64,000 nucleotides of DNA from Dermacentor variabilis (Eukaryota; Arthropoda; Arachnida; Ixodida; Ixodidae). The stretch lies in the NCBI RefSeq assembly GCF_050947875.1, contig NC_134573.1, positions 35,341,115 through 35,405,114 on the forward strand, read 5' to 3'. Made by a program: the position numbers and the translations under genes. Positions 1 through 11,187 of the stretch are shown here, piece after piece; within the stretch, counting starts at the first letter, position 1; each line of letters starts with the position of its first letter. Under the pieces are notes generated by a model that worked only from the letters and a program-made list of their open reading frames with translations, had not been told where the DNA came from and made no database searches.

Positions 1-1655
1 GACCAGGAGGAGCACTCGTCGGACGCTTATAACGTTGACACTCGCTGCAGCTGGACACATACTGGGCGGTCGTCTGGCGCATTTTAGGCCAGTAGAACCT
101 TTCTTGAAGGCGGTAGAGAGTTCGCGCAGAACCCAAATGTTCAGATGTTGGATCGTCATGCATAGCGCGCAAGACGAAGACACGGAGACTCTCCGGGACC
201 ACCAGAAGATACCGTGGGCCTGGAGTAGAATAGTTCTTTTTGTAAAGAACCCCATCACGAACACAGAAACGAGTGGATAGTGCTGATTGCCTTGCAGTAA
301 TGAGCAGTGGTTCTAAAGTTCGGTCTTTTTGTTGCTCGACCTTGAAGGTATCTATATCAGGAAATCCCGGCTCCAGTGATGCGATATAGCAGTCGAAGTT
401 GTCCGCGTCGCAGTCTGTCGTTGGAAGCGGCATGCGCGAGAGGCAGTCAGCGTCGGCGTGTCGGCGGCCGCTTTTATAAGAAACGGTAAAGTTATATTCC
501 TGTAAACGGAGTGTCCAACGCGCAAGCCGGCCCGACGGATCACGGAGATTAACCAGCCAGCAGAGAGAATGATGGTCTGTCACCACAGTGAAGGGGCGCC
601 CGTACAGGTACGACCGGAAGCGCTGTACTGCGAAAATAACTGCAAGACATTCTTGCTCTGTAACGGTGTAGTTACGCTCGGACTTACTTAAAGAACGACT
701 CGCATAGGCGACGACGTGTTCTTTGGTGTCGACGCGTTGAATAAGGACAGCGCCGATGCCAATACCGCTAGCGTCCGTATGAACTTCTGTGGGAGCCGCA
801 TGGTCGAAGTGTCGGAGAATGGGATGAGACGTCAGACGAGACTTCAGCTCACGAAAACTAGCTTCACATTCAGGAGTCCATTCAAAGGGAACGCCCTTCT
901 GGAGGAGGCATGTCAGCGGATACGCGATGTTGGCAAATCCACGAATAAACCGGCGGAAGTACGAGCAAAGCCATAGGAAACTGCGTAGCTCTTTTACATG
1001 GCGAGGTTGCATGAAGGCTTCCACCGTAGCAGTCTTCGCTGGATCAGGTCGTATCCCGTCCTTATCCACTAGGTGTCCCAGAACGAGCGTTTGGCGCTCT
1101 CCAAAATGGCACTTCTTCGAGTTGAGGACCAAACCCGCTTTGTCCAAGCAGTCTAGCACAAGATTGAGACGTGCGTTGTGCTCACTGAACGTGCGCCTGA
1201 AAATCACTACATCATCTAGATAGCACATGCATACTTCCCACTTCAAACCACGCAGGATGTTGTCCATGAAGCGCTCGAAAGTTGCAGGCGCATTACAGAG
1301 CCCGAACGGCATCACATTAAATTCAAAAAGTCCATCTGGTGTTACAAATGCCGTTTTCTCCTTGTCTGCCTCGTGCATAGGAATCTGCCAGTACCCCGAC
1401 CTCACGTCAACAGACGATGATGAGAGGCAGTCGATAGCATCATCAATACGCGGAAGAGGATATACGTCCTTTTTAGTGATGGTGTTGAGGCGGCGGTAGT
1501 CGACACAAAATCGCCATGTACCATCTTTCTTTCTAACCAGGATCACTGGCGCTGCCCACGGACTACAGGATTCTTGGATTACATTCTTATTTAGCATTTC
1601 GTGGACTTGGTCATTGATCACCTTGCGTTCCGATGGCGAGACTCTGTATGGTTTC
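1..1655 (-). CDS. Ty3/gypsy Pol fragment: RT, RNase H, integrase zinc finger (open at window edge)
   Basis: One uninterrupted minus-strand frame of about 550 codons enters near 1655 and leaves the window at base 1 without a stop. In order it holds the RT N-terminus (PYRVS), the fingers/palm motif VDYRRLN, the catalytic YLDD (about 1211-1222), RNase H with its TDAS, TEQEC and TDHHSL acidic residues (about 850-560), and the integrase H2C2 finger ending CSECQR (near 40). This is the usual RT-RH-IN order. Reverse transcription of the element RNA is the expected role. I found no stop or frameshift, unlike every other pol in the window. The 5' side (gag, protease) is cut off at about 1660 by LINE-A copy 1. 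The integrase core lies outside the window. Confidence 0.92.
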
Positions 1656-1712
1656 TGTCGAGCGGTAGCGGTGACGGTGGCGGTGACGGTGGCGGTAGAG
1701 CGGTAGCGGTGA
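1656..1712. repeat. GGTGACGGTGGC-type short tandem repeat
   Basis: A 12-bp GC-rich motif (GCGGTGACGGTG and variants) is repeated about four times exactly where gypsy pol gives way to the head of LINE-A copy 1. It resembles the box-A-like GGTAGCG/GGTGGCG text of the tRNA-like LINE head, so it may be a slippage expansion of that head. Confidence 0.6.
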
Positions 1713-4700
1713 CGTAGAGGTAGAGTATCCGCCTCTCGAATCCCGGTGTCACGCAATTTTCCACCGTATTAAAAAAAATCCGCGTCTTGATAAAATAGCG
1801 CAAACAGGCCTGGAGCACGGCCTCATCCCAGTGACCAGAACCGGCAACGCACTCCCTCACCACAGCAGGATTGGCCACCCGGGTACAGTACTTGGCCACA
1901 ACCTCTTATATGAATACAACAATCAAACCCCGGTCTTCAATCCCCAGCAGCTGCGAAGCAACTGACCACGGCGGTGGTCAGACCTGTGACGCAGCAGAGG
2001 GTGCTAAGAATCCCTGGATCCGGACACGCCGCCATTGGAATCTGAACCAGGCAACATTTAACGCTAGAACGTTATCTAGTGAGGCGAGTCTAGCAGTGCT
2101 ATTGGATGAATTAGAGGGCAGTAAATTGGATATAACAGGGCTCAGTGAAGTTAGGAGGCCAAAAGAAGCATATACAGTGCTAAAAAGCGGGCACGTCTTG
2201 TGCTACCAAGGCTTAGCGGAGAGACGAGAACTAGGAGTCGGATTCCTGATTAATAAGAATATAGCTGGTAACATGCAGGAATTCTATAGCATTAACGAGA
2301 GGGTGGCCAGTCTTGTTGTGAACCTTAATAAGAGGTACAAAATGAAGGTTGTACAGGTCTACGCCCCTACATCCAATCATGATGACCAGGAAGTCGAAAG
2401 CTTCTATGAAGACGTGGAATTGACGATGGGTAGAGTGAAAAGAAAATACACTATACTAATGGGCGACTTTAATGCCAAGGTTGGCAAGAAGTAGGCTGGA
2501 GGCAAGGCAGTGGCGGAATATGGCATAGGCACTAGGGAGAGTTATTAGTAGAGTTTGCGGAACAGAATAATATGCGGATAATGAATACGTTCTTCCGCAA
2601 ACGGAAAAGCCGAAAGTGGACGTGGAGGAGCCCAAATGACGAGACTAGAAATGAAATAGACTTCATACTCTGCGCTAACCCTGGCATCATACAAGATGTG
2701 GACGTGCTCGGCAAGGTGCGCTGCAGGGACCATAGGATGGCAAGAACTCGAATTAGCCTAGACTCTAGGAGGGAACGGAAGAAACTGGTACATAAGAAGC
2801 CGATCAATGAGTCAGCGGTAAGAGGGAAAATCGAGGAATCCTGGATCAAGCTACAGAACAGGTATTCGGCCTTAACTCAGCAAGAGGGCCTTAGTGTTGA
2901 ATATATGAACAACAATCTTATGGGCACCACTGGGGAATGTGCAATGGAAGGGGATGGTAACTCCGTTAGACAGGATGCCAGTATGCTATCGCAGGAGACG
3001 AAAGATCTGATCAAGAAACGCCATTGTATGAAAGCCTCTAACCCTACAGCTAGAATAGAACTGGCAGAACTTTCCAAGTTAATCAACAAGCGCAAGACAG
3101 CTGCCATAAGGAACTATATTATGGATAGAATTCAACATGCTCTCAGGAAAGGAGGAAGCCTAAAAGCAGTAAAGAAGAAACTAGGAATAGGCAAGAATCA
3201 GATGTATGCGTTAAGAGACAAAGCCGGCAATATCATTTCTAATATGGATGAGATCGTTGAAGTCGCTGAGGAGTTCTATAGAGATATATACAGTACCAGT
3301 GGCACGCACGACGATAATGGAAGAGAGAATAGTCTAGAGGAATTCGAAATCCCACAAGTAACGCCTCAAGAAGTAAAGAAAGCCTTGGGTTTTATGCAAA
3401 TGGGGAATGCAGCTGGGGAGGATCAGGTAACAGCAGATTTGTTGAAGGATGGCGGGCAGAACGTTCTAGAAGAACTGGCCACCCTGTATACGCAATGCCT
3501 CATGACCTCGAGCGTGCCGGAATCTTGGAAGAACGCTAACATAATCCTAATCCATGAAAAAGGGGACGCCAAAGATTTGAAAAATTATCGACCGATCAGC
3601 TTGCTGTCCGTTGCCTACATAGTATTTACTAAGGTAATCGCAAATAGAATCATGAACACCTTAGACTTCTGTCAAGCAAAGGACCAGGCAGGATTCCGTA
3701 GAGGCTACTCAACGATAGGCCATATTCACACTATCAATCAGGTGATAGAGAAATGATTAGATTTCATTGATTACGAGAAAGCGTTTGATTCAGTCGAAAC
3801 CTCAGCAGTCATGGAGGCATTACGGAATAGGGTATAAACGAGCCCTATGTAAAAATACTGAAAAATATCTATAGCGGCTCCACAGCCAGCGTAGTTCTCC
3901 ATAAAAAAAGCAACAAAATCCCAATAACTAAAGGCGTCAGGCAGGGAGATACGATCTCTTCAATGCTATTCACAGCGTGTTTACAGGAGGTATTCAGAGA
4001 CCTGGATTGGGAAGAATTGCGGATAAGAGTTAACGGAGAATACCTCAGTAACTTGCGATTCGCTCATGATATATCCTTGCTTTGTAACTCAGGGGAGCAA
4101 TGGGAATGCATGCTCGCTGAAATGGAGAGGCAAAGCAGAAGGATGGGTCTAAAGATTAGCCTGCAGAAAAGTAATGTTTAACAGTCTCGGTAGAGAACAG
4201 CAGTTTACGATAGGTAGTGAGGCACTGAATTTGGTAAGGGAATACATCTACTTAGGGTAGGTAGTGACCGCGGATCCGGATCACGAGACTGAAATAATCA
4301 GAAGAATAAGAATGGGCTGGGGTGCGTTTGGCAGGCATTCTCAGATCATGAACAGCAGGTTGCCATTATTCCTCAAGAGAAAAAGTGTATGACAGCTGTG
4401 CGTTACTAGTACTCACGCACGGGGCAGAAACCTGGAGGCTTACGAAAATGGTTCTACTTAAATTGAGGATGACGCCACTAGCTACGGAAAGAAGAATGAT
4501 GGGTGTAACGTTAAGGGATAAGAACAGATTGGGTGAGGGAAAAAACGCGAGGTATTGACATCTTAGTTGAAATCAAGAAAAAGAAATGGGCATGGGCCGG
4601 ACATATAATGAGGAGGGAAGATAACGGATGGACTTCATGGGTTACGGACGGGATTCCAAGGGAAGGGAAGCGTAGCAGGGGGCGGCAGGAAGTTAGATGG

Positions 4701-4813
4701 GCGGATGAGATTAAGAAGTGTGTAGGGACGACATCGCCACAATTTGTACATGACCAGGGTTGTTGGAGAAGTATGGGAGAGGCCTTTGCCCTGCAGCGGG
4801 CGTAACCAGGCTG

Positions 4814-4815
<2 letters not shown>
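1713..4815 (+). mobile_element. LINE-A copy 1 (RTE-like non-LTR retrotransposon), inactive
   Basis: This copy contains a degraded tRNA-like head (about 1713-1770), a leader, an apurinic-type endonuclease (FNARTLSSEA near 2050; QVYAPTS; GDFNAKVG at 2463-2490) and a reverse transcriptase (NYRPISLLSV near 3590; IDYEKAFDS near 3770). It ends with the family's 3' terminus (CCTGCAG...GTAACCAGGCTGAT), and the GAT tail runs into (TA)n. It is dead. A stop follows GDFNAKVGKK, about 33 bp are lost just before DYEKAFDS near 3755, there are frameshifts near 3830, and the catalytic FADD reads FAHD near 4065. Clade assignment (RTE/BovB-like) rests on the endonuclease style and the simple-repeat tail. Confidence 0.9.

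Positions 4816-4852
<37 letters not shown>
4816..4852. repeat. (TA)n microsatellite
   Basis: About 18 TA units begin directly at the 3' end of LINE-A copy 1, where other copies carry a GAT tail. It separates that LINE from the RNase H end of the minus-strand I-clade LINE. Confidence 0.95.
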
Positions 4853-4856
<4 letters not shown>

Positions 4857-7694
4857 GTATATAAGTACACCTATATTATGTAAAAACATATAGTGAGCTT
4901 CAATCTCAACCATATCCGTCATTTCTGATTCCCTCGTCCAAACTGAGGCAGCATTGGTGATTCGTTACCGGCCACCGACAGTTACGATGGTGAACGCCCA
5001 ACGTCCCTTACAAGAAGCGGCGTGCACAAAGCTGACCTGTCGCTGATCACTGTTTATTTGCCTAAGGAGGTTGGTCGCCCCTGCCTTCCTTCTAAGCGAG
5101 TATGATCGGGGTGCATGTTCCTAGGCATGGGCGCGACCGTAATGTTCTCACGAATCGACGGAGAAACGTCAGAAAACTCCTCCGCTACTCTATCGGGGTG
5201 ATATCCAAGTTCCTGCAAGATGGATCTCCCTGCGTTCGTTGTAGTGAGGCGAGTTAGCTGTGCGCGCTCCTTGGCCTCTGCAATCTCATCGAGAATATTA
5301 TGAATGCCAAGCTGCATTAAGCGCTCTGTACAAGTGTATACGGGTAACCCGAGAAGCCGCTTAGTAACCTTCCTAAGCTGTGCATTCAATTTATCTCGCT
5401 CTGCCCGTTTCCATCGATACATGGCTGCCACGTATGTAAAGTGGCACAGAACGAAGGCATGCATTAGTGGAATGAGGTTATCCTCCTTGGATCCATTATA
5501 CCGATTTGATACCCTCCGAGCTAAACGAACAACACTTTCAGTTTTAGCAATTAGCTACCGTATAATCTTGTCATTTGTACCCACTGAATCAACGATCATG
5601 CCCAAGACCTTGATTATATCGAGTCTGGGTATGCGGCAACCATTTCTTGTATATGGGTTAATTAATGTCTCTGTCTTCTAACGATGTCCATCCCTTGAGC
5701 CTTGGACCACGTTACTTGGGGCTATACAGTAAAAGTTCCGACTTCAAGGGGGAGCATCTGAGACCCGTGGGTTCGAGATAGGTTTCGATAGTGTCTATGG
5801 CCTCCTGTAAGGCTTCCTCAACCTGACCGTCATTGCCTCCTGTGCACCATGTAGGTATAGCGTCAGCATACATAGTGTGTTTGATGCCTTAAATTTCGAG
5901 AAGCTTTCTGCTAAGGTCGACCATGGCTATATTGAATAAACAGGAGGAAATGACTGACCCCTGTGGGGTGCCCCTCTCGCCAAGTTCCAGCAGCTGTGAT
6001 TCGAGATCGGCCTCCCGGAGGGTTGCCTTCCTATCCGAGAGGAACGATCTAACATAGTTGTAAAATCTGTCACCCAGATTGAGCCGAGATATCGAAGCTA
6101 GGATATGCGAAAGTAGAACGTTGTCGAAGGCCTTTTCAAGATCAAGTCCCAAAATGGCCCGAGTGTCGCTAGAGTCGTTGTCTATGATTTGATGCTTAAT
6201 GAGTTTCATGGTATCCTGTGTGGATAGGCCTGGTCTGTATCCTATCATACTATGGTGGTAAATGCCGTTATTCTCCAGAAACCGGGAGAGTCGAGTCAGG
6301 ATCGCGTGCTCCGCTACCTTACCCACACAGGATGTAAGCGAGATGGGCATCAAGTTGTCAACACTAAGTGTTTTGCCAGGCTTGGGGATGAGTACTGCGA
6401 TAGCAGTCTTCAATGTTAATGGGACAGCTCCGTTCCTCCAAATTTCATTAATTTCCTCTCTGAGGTATGCGATTGATTTGTCATCCAGATTTCGCAACGC
6501 GTTATTGGAGATGCCATCCGGCCCTGGCGCGTATCTACAATTGAGTCCTTGTAAAACCCTACGAACCTCCTCAACGTCAAACTCCGCATCCAGGTAGGAA
6601 TTGGCCTCGCCCTGGTAATCGAGATGTACAGGAGACCGCCCTGAGCTGTCTGGGAAATATTTGTCAGCAAGCGTGCGGATTAATTCATCCTCAGAGGTCA
6701 TTCGTGCGGCCTCATGTATGGTTCTACCAATGACATGCCTCTGATTAGACTTAGTATTGGTTTCGGTAAGCAGATGCTTAAGCAAGCTCCAAGTTTTACC
6801 ATTGCGCATTTGGCCGTCTATCGAATTGCAAACCTCGTCCCACTGGTGTTTAGAGAGGGTTACACAATGCTCCTCAAGGTGTTTGTTCATTTCAGATATT
6901 TTTTTGCATAGCCTCCGATTAAGTCGTTGGCACTTGCATCTGTGGAGAGTGGACTGTTTGGCCTCTAACAGATGGGCTAACCTGCTGTCCATTGTCTCAA
7001 CATGAACGTCGGTGCGGACCTTAGAGGTGGCACGCCGAACGTCGTCTTGGATCTGAACCATCCATTGCTCTATGGTAGGTCGGGAATCTAAGCGAGGCCT
7101 CTCCTCTCGAAGCTTGCGGAATATATCCTAGTCCGTGTACGAGAATTCGCGGTGTTTTTTACCCACGATAGGAAGCTGCACCTCGCAAATATAGTGGTCA
7201 CTACCAACGTTCTCGGCCAAGTTATTCCAGTCGGCCTCAGTCACATCCTTAACAAAGATGAGATCAGGGGTAGAGTCTCTACACGTGGATGTCCCGATTC
7301 GGGTTGGAAAGCTGAGGTCAGTGATCAGCGTCATGTTCAGATCCATTGCATTGTGCCAGAGAGGCTTACCCTTACTGAGTATCATATTTATAACCCCAGA
7401 CATGAAGCGGGGCATTAAAGTCCCCTGCGACAATAAGAGGGCTTGAACCTGCCAGGTCTACGGCCTTGCGGAGCAGTCTTAAATCGTTGCCTTTTTTCAT
7501 TGGAACTACTGTAAATGTTAAAAACATATGCTGCCTAGGTTGACCCGAGCAAGTATGATGTCTACCATTACATACTCAATATTACTACCAGCCAATTTGA
7601 GATGTGTCACATGAGTGAGTTTCTCACTAACGAGAGTACATACCCTCCTCCCCCCCGACTTCATAGCGACCGAGCAAAACCACCACCTCCTAGA

Positions 7695-9365
7695 CAAGAA
7701 GGTCTGAGTGCTGGGCGAGCGACGTCACGGAGAAGAGGCCGGCGGCGCACTTGGGGATACGGGTTGAATGAAGGGATCACGGCTTGATGCTTCCATTGAC
7801 CACTCCACATTTTTTCTTCAGTCGAAACTGCGGAAGAGCAGTAGACACCTTACAAAGCATTCTAGATGCACAGATACAAAGCAGCTTTCTGAAACTTGTG
7901 CAGGTATTGATGCCAGCAGCTTTTTATAGCGTCGCGCTTTGTCGTCTTTGAAATGTAGTTTTTGCGCATTATTATTATTATCATTATTATTATTACTATA
8001 CCCCATACTTCATGCCTATTACTTCAAGTAAATAGAATTCATAAAAAATTTTCCTTCTGTGTTTTTGTACTTATGGTTCTTTGGCGCCGCAATGATGAAT
8101 GTAACACACTCCATTACCTTCACATTTACGTATGAACAGCTTTATTGGGTACACATGTACTTATTCCAATCAAGATTATGCTTAAACGAATATTTTGGCT
8201 TTCGACGCATTACTGCAGTCCACTCATTTACAAGAACTCAAATAACTTTAGAAATTGGATACAAAACATTGGTGCAGTTGTTTACAAGGAAACAGCTGCC
8301 TTATTGCGCAAAGATTCAGCTTTTCTCTTCCTTGTTTTAGCATTGGCATCCAATATATTGTCATTCATTTTGCAGCAGTAGTTCTTCCATAAAATATTCG
8401 TGCTACACCACAAAAGGTGCCTCGAAAGAAATTCACATTTGAGTCCATCCTTGCAGGCGTTGAACTCTGAGGAATCATCACTGACGAGCAGTTCAAGCGG
8501 GAGGTCAGTGTCTAAACGACGTTGGTTGGGTAGATTAACAAATTCATCTTTCGCTGATAATTGCTTAACAACCACGTAGTGGTGTGCGACAGCGTTGACG
8601 GCAAATATAGCTGGATAGACAATATAGACAAGTCCTCCCATGTCAAGTTGTTTCACGAGGTCGTACTGTCCATCCGCGTCTGAGACCGATGTCGACCTTT
8701 TCTCTGTCAGTGCGTCCCTGCATTTTGAACAGTGGAGCTTTTTCAATGTAGCGTACACGGTATAGCCCGTATTTTTGAAAAGTATCTGTTTAAAGAAGTT
8801 CTGAACATCTTACCCTGGAGTGTGGTGATACAACGAAATCTGTACGAGGTATCACCATAACCCAGGCACTCTGGGCTTCCTCATCTTGCGGGAACTTGAA
8901 AACATGATTTTTCTGCCGCGATTTGTAGTTGCTTCGGCAATTCCGCACGCAGCACTTATTAAGCATATCTTGGCATGACACTCCACATTCCGGGGCAATG
9001 AAGACTCGCGGCACACACAATCACAAGCACAGCACAAGTGTTGTGACAACATACACTGGTCACGTCTAGAAAAAATGTGCGTTCGGAAGCATGCAACAGC
9101 ATGTCCGAGCATGCCGGGACTCGTTTAACCCCGAAGCTGTTCAAGGAGCGGTTGGGCTCTTGGAAATTATCGAATTGTTGTCGCAGCTGTTGTCCTCTCG
9201 GTCTTCTCCGAATAGCCGGGGTTAACCATTGTATGTCTTCCGCGCTTCATTTTCAACGCATATGGGGCGCTAGCGGCTTCGCAGCGCGCTGCACGGAACT
9301 TTTATGTGCGCCTCTTCTGCGTGACGTAGTTCAGGAGGGGAAGGAACAGCTAGAAAGCCTTAAGT
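7695..9365 (-). mobile_element. P-element-like DNA transposon remnant (THAP type) in LINE ORF2
   Basis: The segment between the two halves of the LINE endonuclease is bounded by matching inverted motifs: ACGTCACGGAGAAGAGGC at 7722-7739 and its near-complement at 9310-9327 (one mismatch). The outer few tens of bases (CCTCCT...) are also loosely similar. Inside on the minus strand is a THAP domain followed directly by a P-transposase-like C-terminal region. Exact ends and target duplication could not be fixed. An (ATT)n tract lies at 7970-7996. Insertion is later than the I-clade LINE. Confidence 0.6.
8282..8966 (-). pseudogene. THAP/P-like transposase, internally deleted
   Basis: The THAP zinc-finger domain starts at about 8966 (MLNKCCVRNC) and holds the first Cys pair, FKFPQDEE, a conserved Trp and IPRTDFV. 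The closing Cys-x-x-His-Phe is destroyed (RVRCSELL, then stop at 8790). A second open segment at 8758-8282 has CSKC, a QLDMGGLVY motif and WCSTNILWKNYCCK, matching the C-terminal part I associate with THAP-type P transposases. The catalytic RNase H-like middle is missing, so the two ends are almost fused. This looks like a non-autonomous internal deletion derivative. Recognition is by motif style only. Confidence 0.6.
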
Positions 9366-9547
9366 TCTCTAGAGGGTGTTGCCAAAACCCAGTCATCGGG
9401 ATGCCAGGTGAGATGGTTTCCTGTAATGAAATAACCTGGGGCATCTTTTCACAACTGCATAGATATTGCTGTAGGGGAACCTTCTTCCTAGAGAAGCGCC
9501 TACAGTTCGATTGCCAAATTTGGAATGTCTCAAGGGGCGGAGCCATC

Positions 9548-10416
9548 TCATACGAACTGGGCACCGACCCTAGGTGGGGCTAGATTCGTGGCTACATTGC
9601 TAGCTGCTGGGTCAGAAAGACGTATCGCTGGGTTCGGTGGCGCTACCGGGCCCACAACAAGCTCGAGAAAGGATTCCATTTTTGCCAACCGCTGGTTGCT
9701 GTTTGCTTCTAATGTCGTGATCTTGCTTAGGATCTCAGTGATCCTATCCCCTAACTGTTTCATACTTTCGCTGAGAGCGGTTAACATCTCGCGCAGTGGT
9801 GTTTATTGCATCAGCCACCACAGTCGGGCCTATCGTGGATATATTCAGGCCACGGAGCAAGAAACATTTAGAAGTGGAAACTCCGCTGTTTGCGGCGACC
9901 AGAAAAGGTCACAAGCCCGCGGAGCCGTTATCGTGCTGGCGGCCTGGAAAGAAATTACCGCCGTTGAGAGCGCGCCGAAGCCGCCTGCCCGCGCGCTGCA
10001 TTTTTTTTCGCTGCGGCTTCTACGACGCGCCGCATGGCGCCGCCATTGTATACGGCTTCGTCGGCGCATACAACAATTGTGACTTTATCTGGTCGCCCGC
10101 ACTCGCTCGCGCTGACGGGAGTTTCACCTCTTCAATGTCTTATTCCGTGATTCAGGCCACCCCTCCCTCTGATCACAATTTTGATGTCCTCCCTGGGAAG
10201 TGGCGGCATTCTTCCACGAAGAATATTGCGGCTCTTGACACCAGCTCCGGTCCTGCGACGATCGTTGTGCCCGGGCACTGCGCTATGCCTGGCTCCATCG
10301 CCGGGCCTCTCTTTCGACGATTTTGTCAAATGGTGTCTTTGACCGGCTAATTGCCAGCAGAAATCCTCTAGAAAATCGTCGCGGGGTAGTTCCTCCCCTT
10401 GCACAGTGTATTCCAT
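9548..10416 (-). pseudogene. I-clade LINE ORF1 (RNA-binding protein), MITE-disrupted
   Basis: The likely start is the Met of MEYTVQGEELPRDDF at 10416; the same frame is open to 10467. The N-terminal part is basic and ends MPPLPREDIKIVIRGRGGLN near 10150. After the MITE the frame resumes (GPTVVADAIN) and passes into a coiled-coil-like stretch, LSESMKQLGDRITEIL (9787-9740). It ends at TGA 9550-9548, one base before the ORF2 ATG. No CCHC knuckle is visible in what remains. In this LINE class ORF1 coats the element RNA; that role is inferred from the family. Confidence 0.7.
9854..10149. mobile_element. 296-bp MITE with long TIRs and 11-bp target duplication (Mutator-like?)
   Basis: The 11-mer ATTCAGGCCAC occurs at 9843-9853 and again at 10150-10160. 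Removing the segment between them plus one copy restores the LINE ORF1 frame. The inserted DNA has inverted ends of about 60 bp: GAAGTGGAAACTCC and GGCGACCAGA near the left, and complements GGAGTTTCACCTC and TCTGGTCGCC near the right. Target duplications of 9-11 bp are characteristic of Mutator-like elements, so that assignment is likely but rests on the duplication length alone. No coding capacity. Confidence 0.8.
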
Positions 10417-10760
10417 AAGAAGAAGCCTCCCCGAGCGGCCGAACGGCAGGGAGCGGTTTCCCGCCACGAACTGTTGTGGTCCACCGACGACGCGGTAGAA
10501 GTGAAAAGAGCCCTAAGATTGGAACAAGTCCACTCACTGGCAACAGCCTCGTATTCAGCTGGAGCTCACAACTTCACGGATCCATCGGCGATGAAATTGG
10601 GCACCCACAAGCAAAAAATCCGGTCAGAAACTTCCCCCAAAACGGGCACCGATGCGGACAAAGCATTGTGTGTTCTCTTTTCTTCGTCCTACCAGGAACA
10701 TATATTCGAAAGAATTTTTTTAAAAAGACGTAGCAGGAGCGTAGATATCACGAGAGGAAT

Positions 10761-10982
10761 ATTTATCTCTCCCATTCCTCCTCAGTATCCTCCGTTTCGA
10801 CGGAGGGAGGCGGAGCCTATGGTGATGCCCCACCCACGTCCTTACGTCACCACGCTTCAATGTTGTGCTTTATTTATCTCTCCCATTCCTCCTCAGTATC
10901 CTCCGTTTCGACGGAGGGAGGCGGAGCCTATGGTAATACCCCACCCACGTCGTTACATCACCACGCTTCAATGTAGTGCTTT
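10761..10982 (-). repeat. Two tandem 111-bp monomers (putative LINE 5' UTR promoter repeats)
   Basis: Two head-to-tail units of 111 bp (10761-10871 and 10872-10982) differ at only about six positions. Each contains an inverted CTCCGT...ACGGAG stem and a CCCACCCACGTC motif. They lie about 345 bp upstream of the I-clade LINE ORF1 start in its orientation. Some LINEs carry tandem 5' monomers with promoter activity; that role here is inferred from position only. Confidence 0.85.
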
Positions 10983-11187
10983 TTCTATCGCTGCTATTTT
11001 TCGCGCAAATTAACGGATGTTGGGTGCTGTTGGCAACATGGTATTTCCGGTCGCCTGCTTTTTATTGCACGCAGCTGTGCATCTGTGCACTCTGTGTTGG
11101 TGCGATTTCCGCGGTTCATTGTTCTGGTCCTCCAAACCACTGTTTGTAACGTCGTTTGTGCGCGGCCTGTTTCAATATTGTGCGTAG

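Larger units (their letters stand above)
4880..9546 (-). pseudogene. I-clade LINE ORF2: endonuclease-RT-RNase H, broken
   Basis: The start ATG at 9546-9544 is followed by QIWQSNCR and ISLQET (endonuclease N-terminus). After the P-like insertion the endonuclease resumes near 7640 (CTLVSEKL), with GDFNAP near 7420 and TRIGTSTCRD...GSDHYI at about 7300-7170, after a frameshift near 7400. RT occupies roughly 7060-5470: APGPDGI, PISLTSCVGK, GLDLEKAFDNV and GTPQGSVIS are clear. A stop follows at 5889. The catalytic motif then reads YADAI instead of YADDI (near 5870), so the active site is lost. The connecting domain (5464-5054) is open. RNase H begins FVHAAS, in which the first catalytic Asp reads His, and stops near 4880. 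Confidence 0.85.
4880..10990 (-). mobile_element. I-clade-like LINE, nearly full length, interrupted twice
   Basis: Reading right to left there are two 111-bp monomers (10761-10982), a 5' UTR, ORF1 (10416-9548), ORF2 (9546 onward: endonuclease, RT, start of RNase H near 4980) and truncation at about 4880 by the (TA)n. Two insertions are lodged inside: a 296-bp MITE in ORF1 (9854-10149) and a P-like THAP element in the ORF2 endonuclease (about 7695-9365). Having both ORF1 and a C-terminal RNase H fits the I superfamily and sets this LINE apart from the RTE-like LINE-A copies. A second, 5'-truncated copy of the same type lies at 60836-62808. Confidence 0.82.

Noticed and set aside
5304..5681. 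Plus-strand frame of 125 codons
   Set aside because: Antisense to the LINE RT connecting domain, whose minus-strand frame carries recognisable motifs.
9331..10350. Plus-strand frames of 168-185 codons over the I-clade LINE
   Set aside because: They are shadows antisense to ORF1/ORF2 and span the MITE boundaries without any domain.
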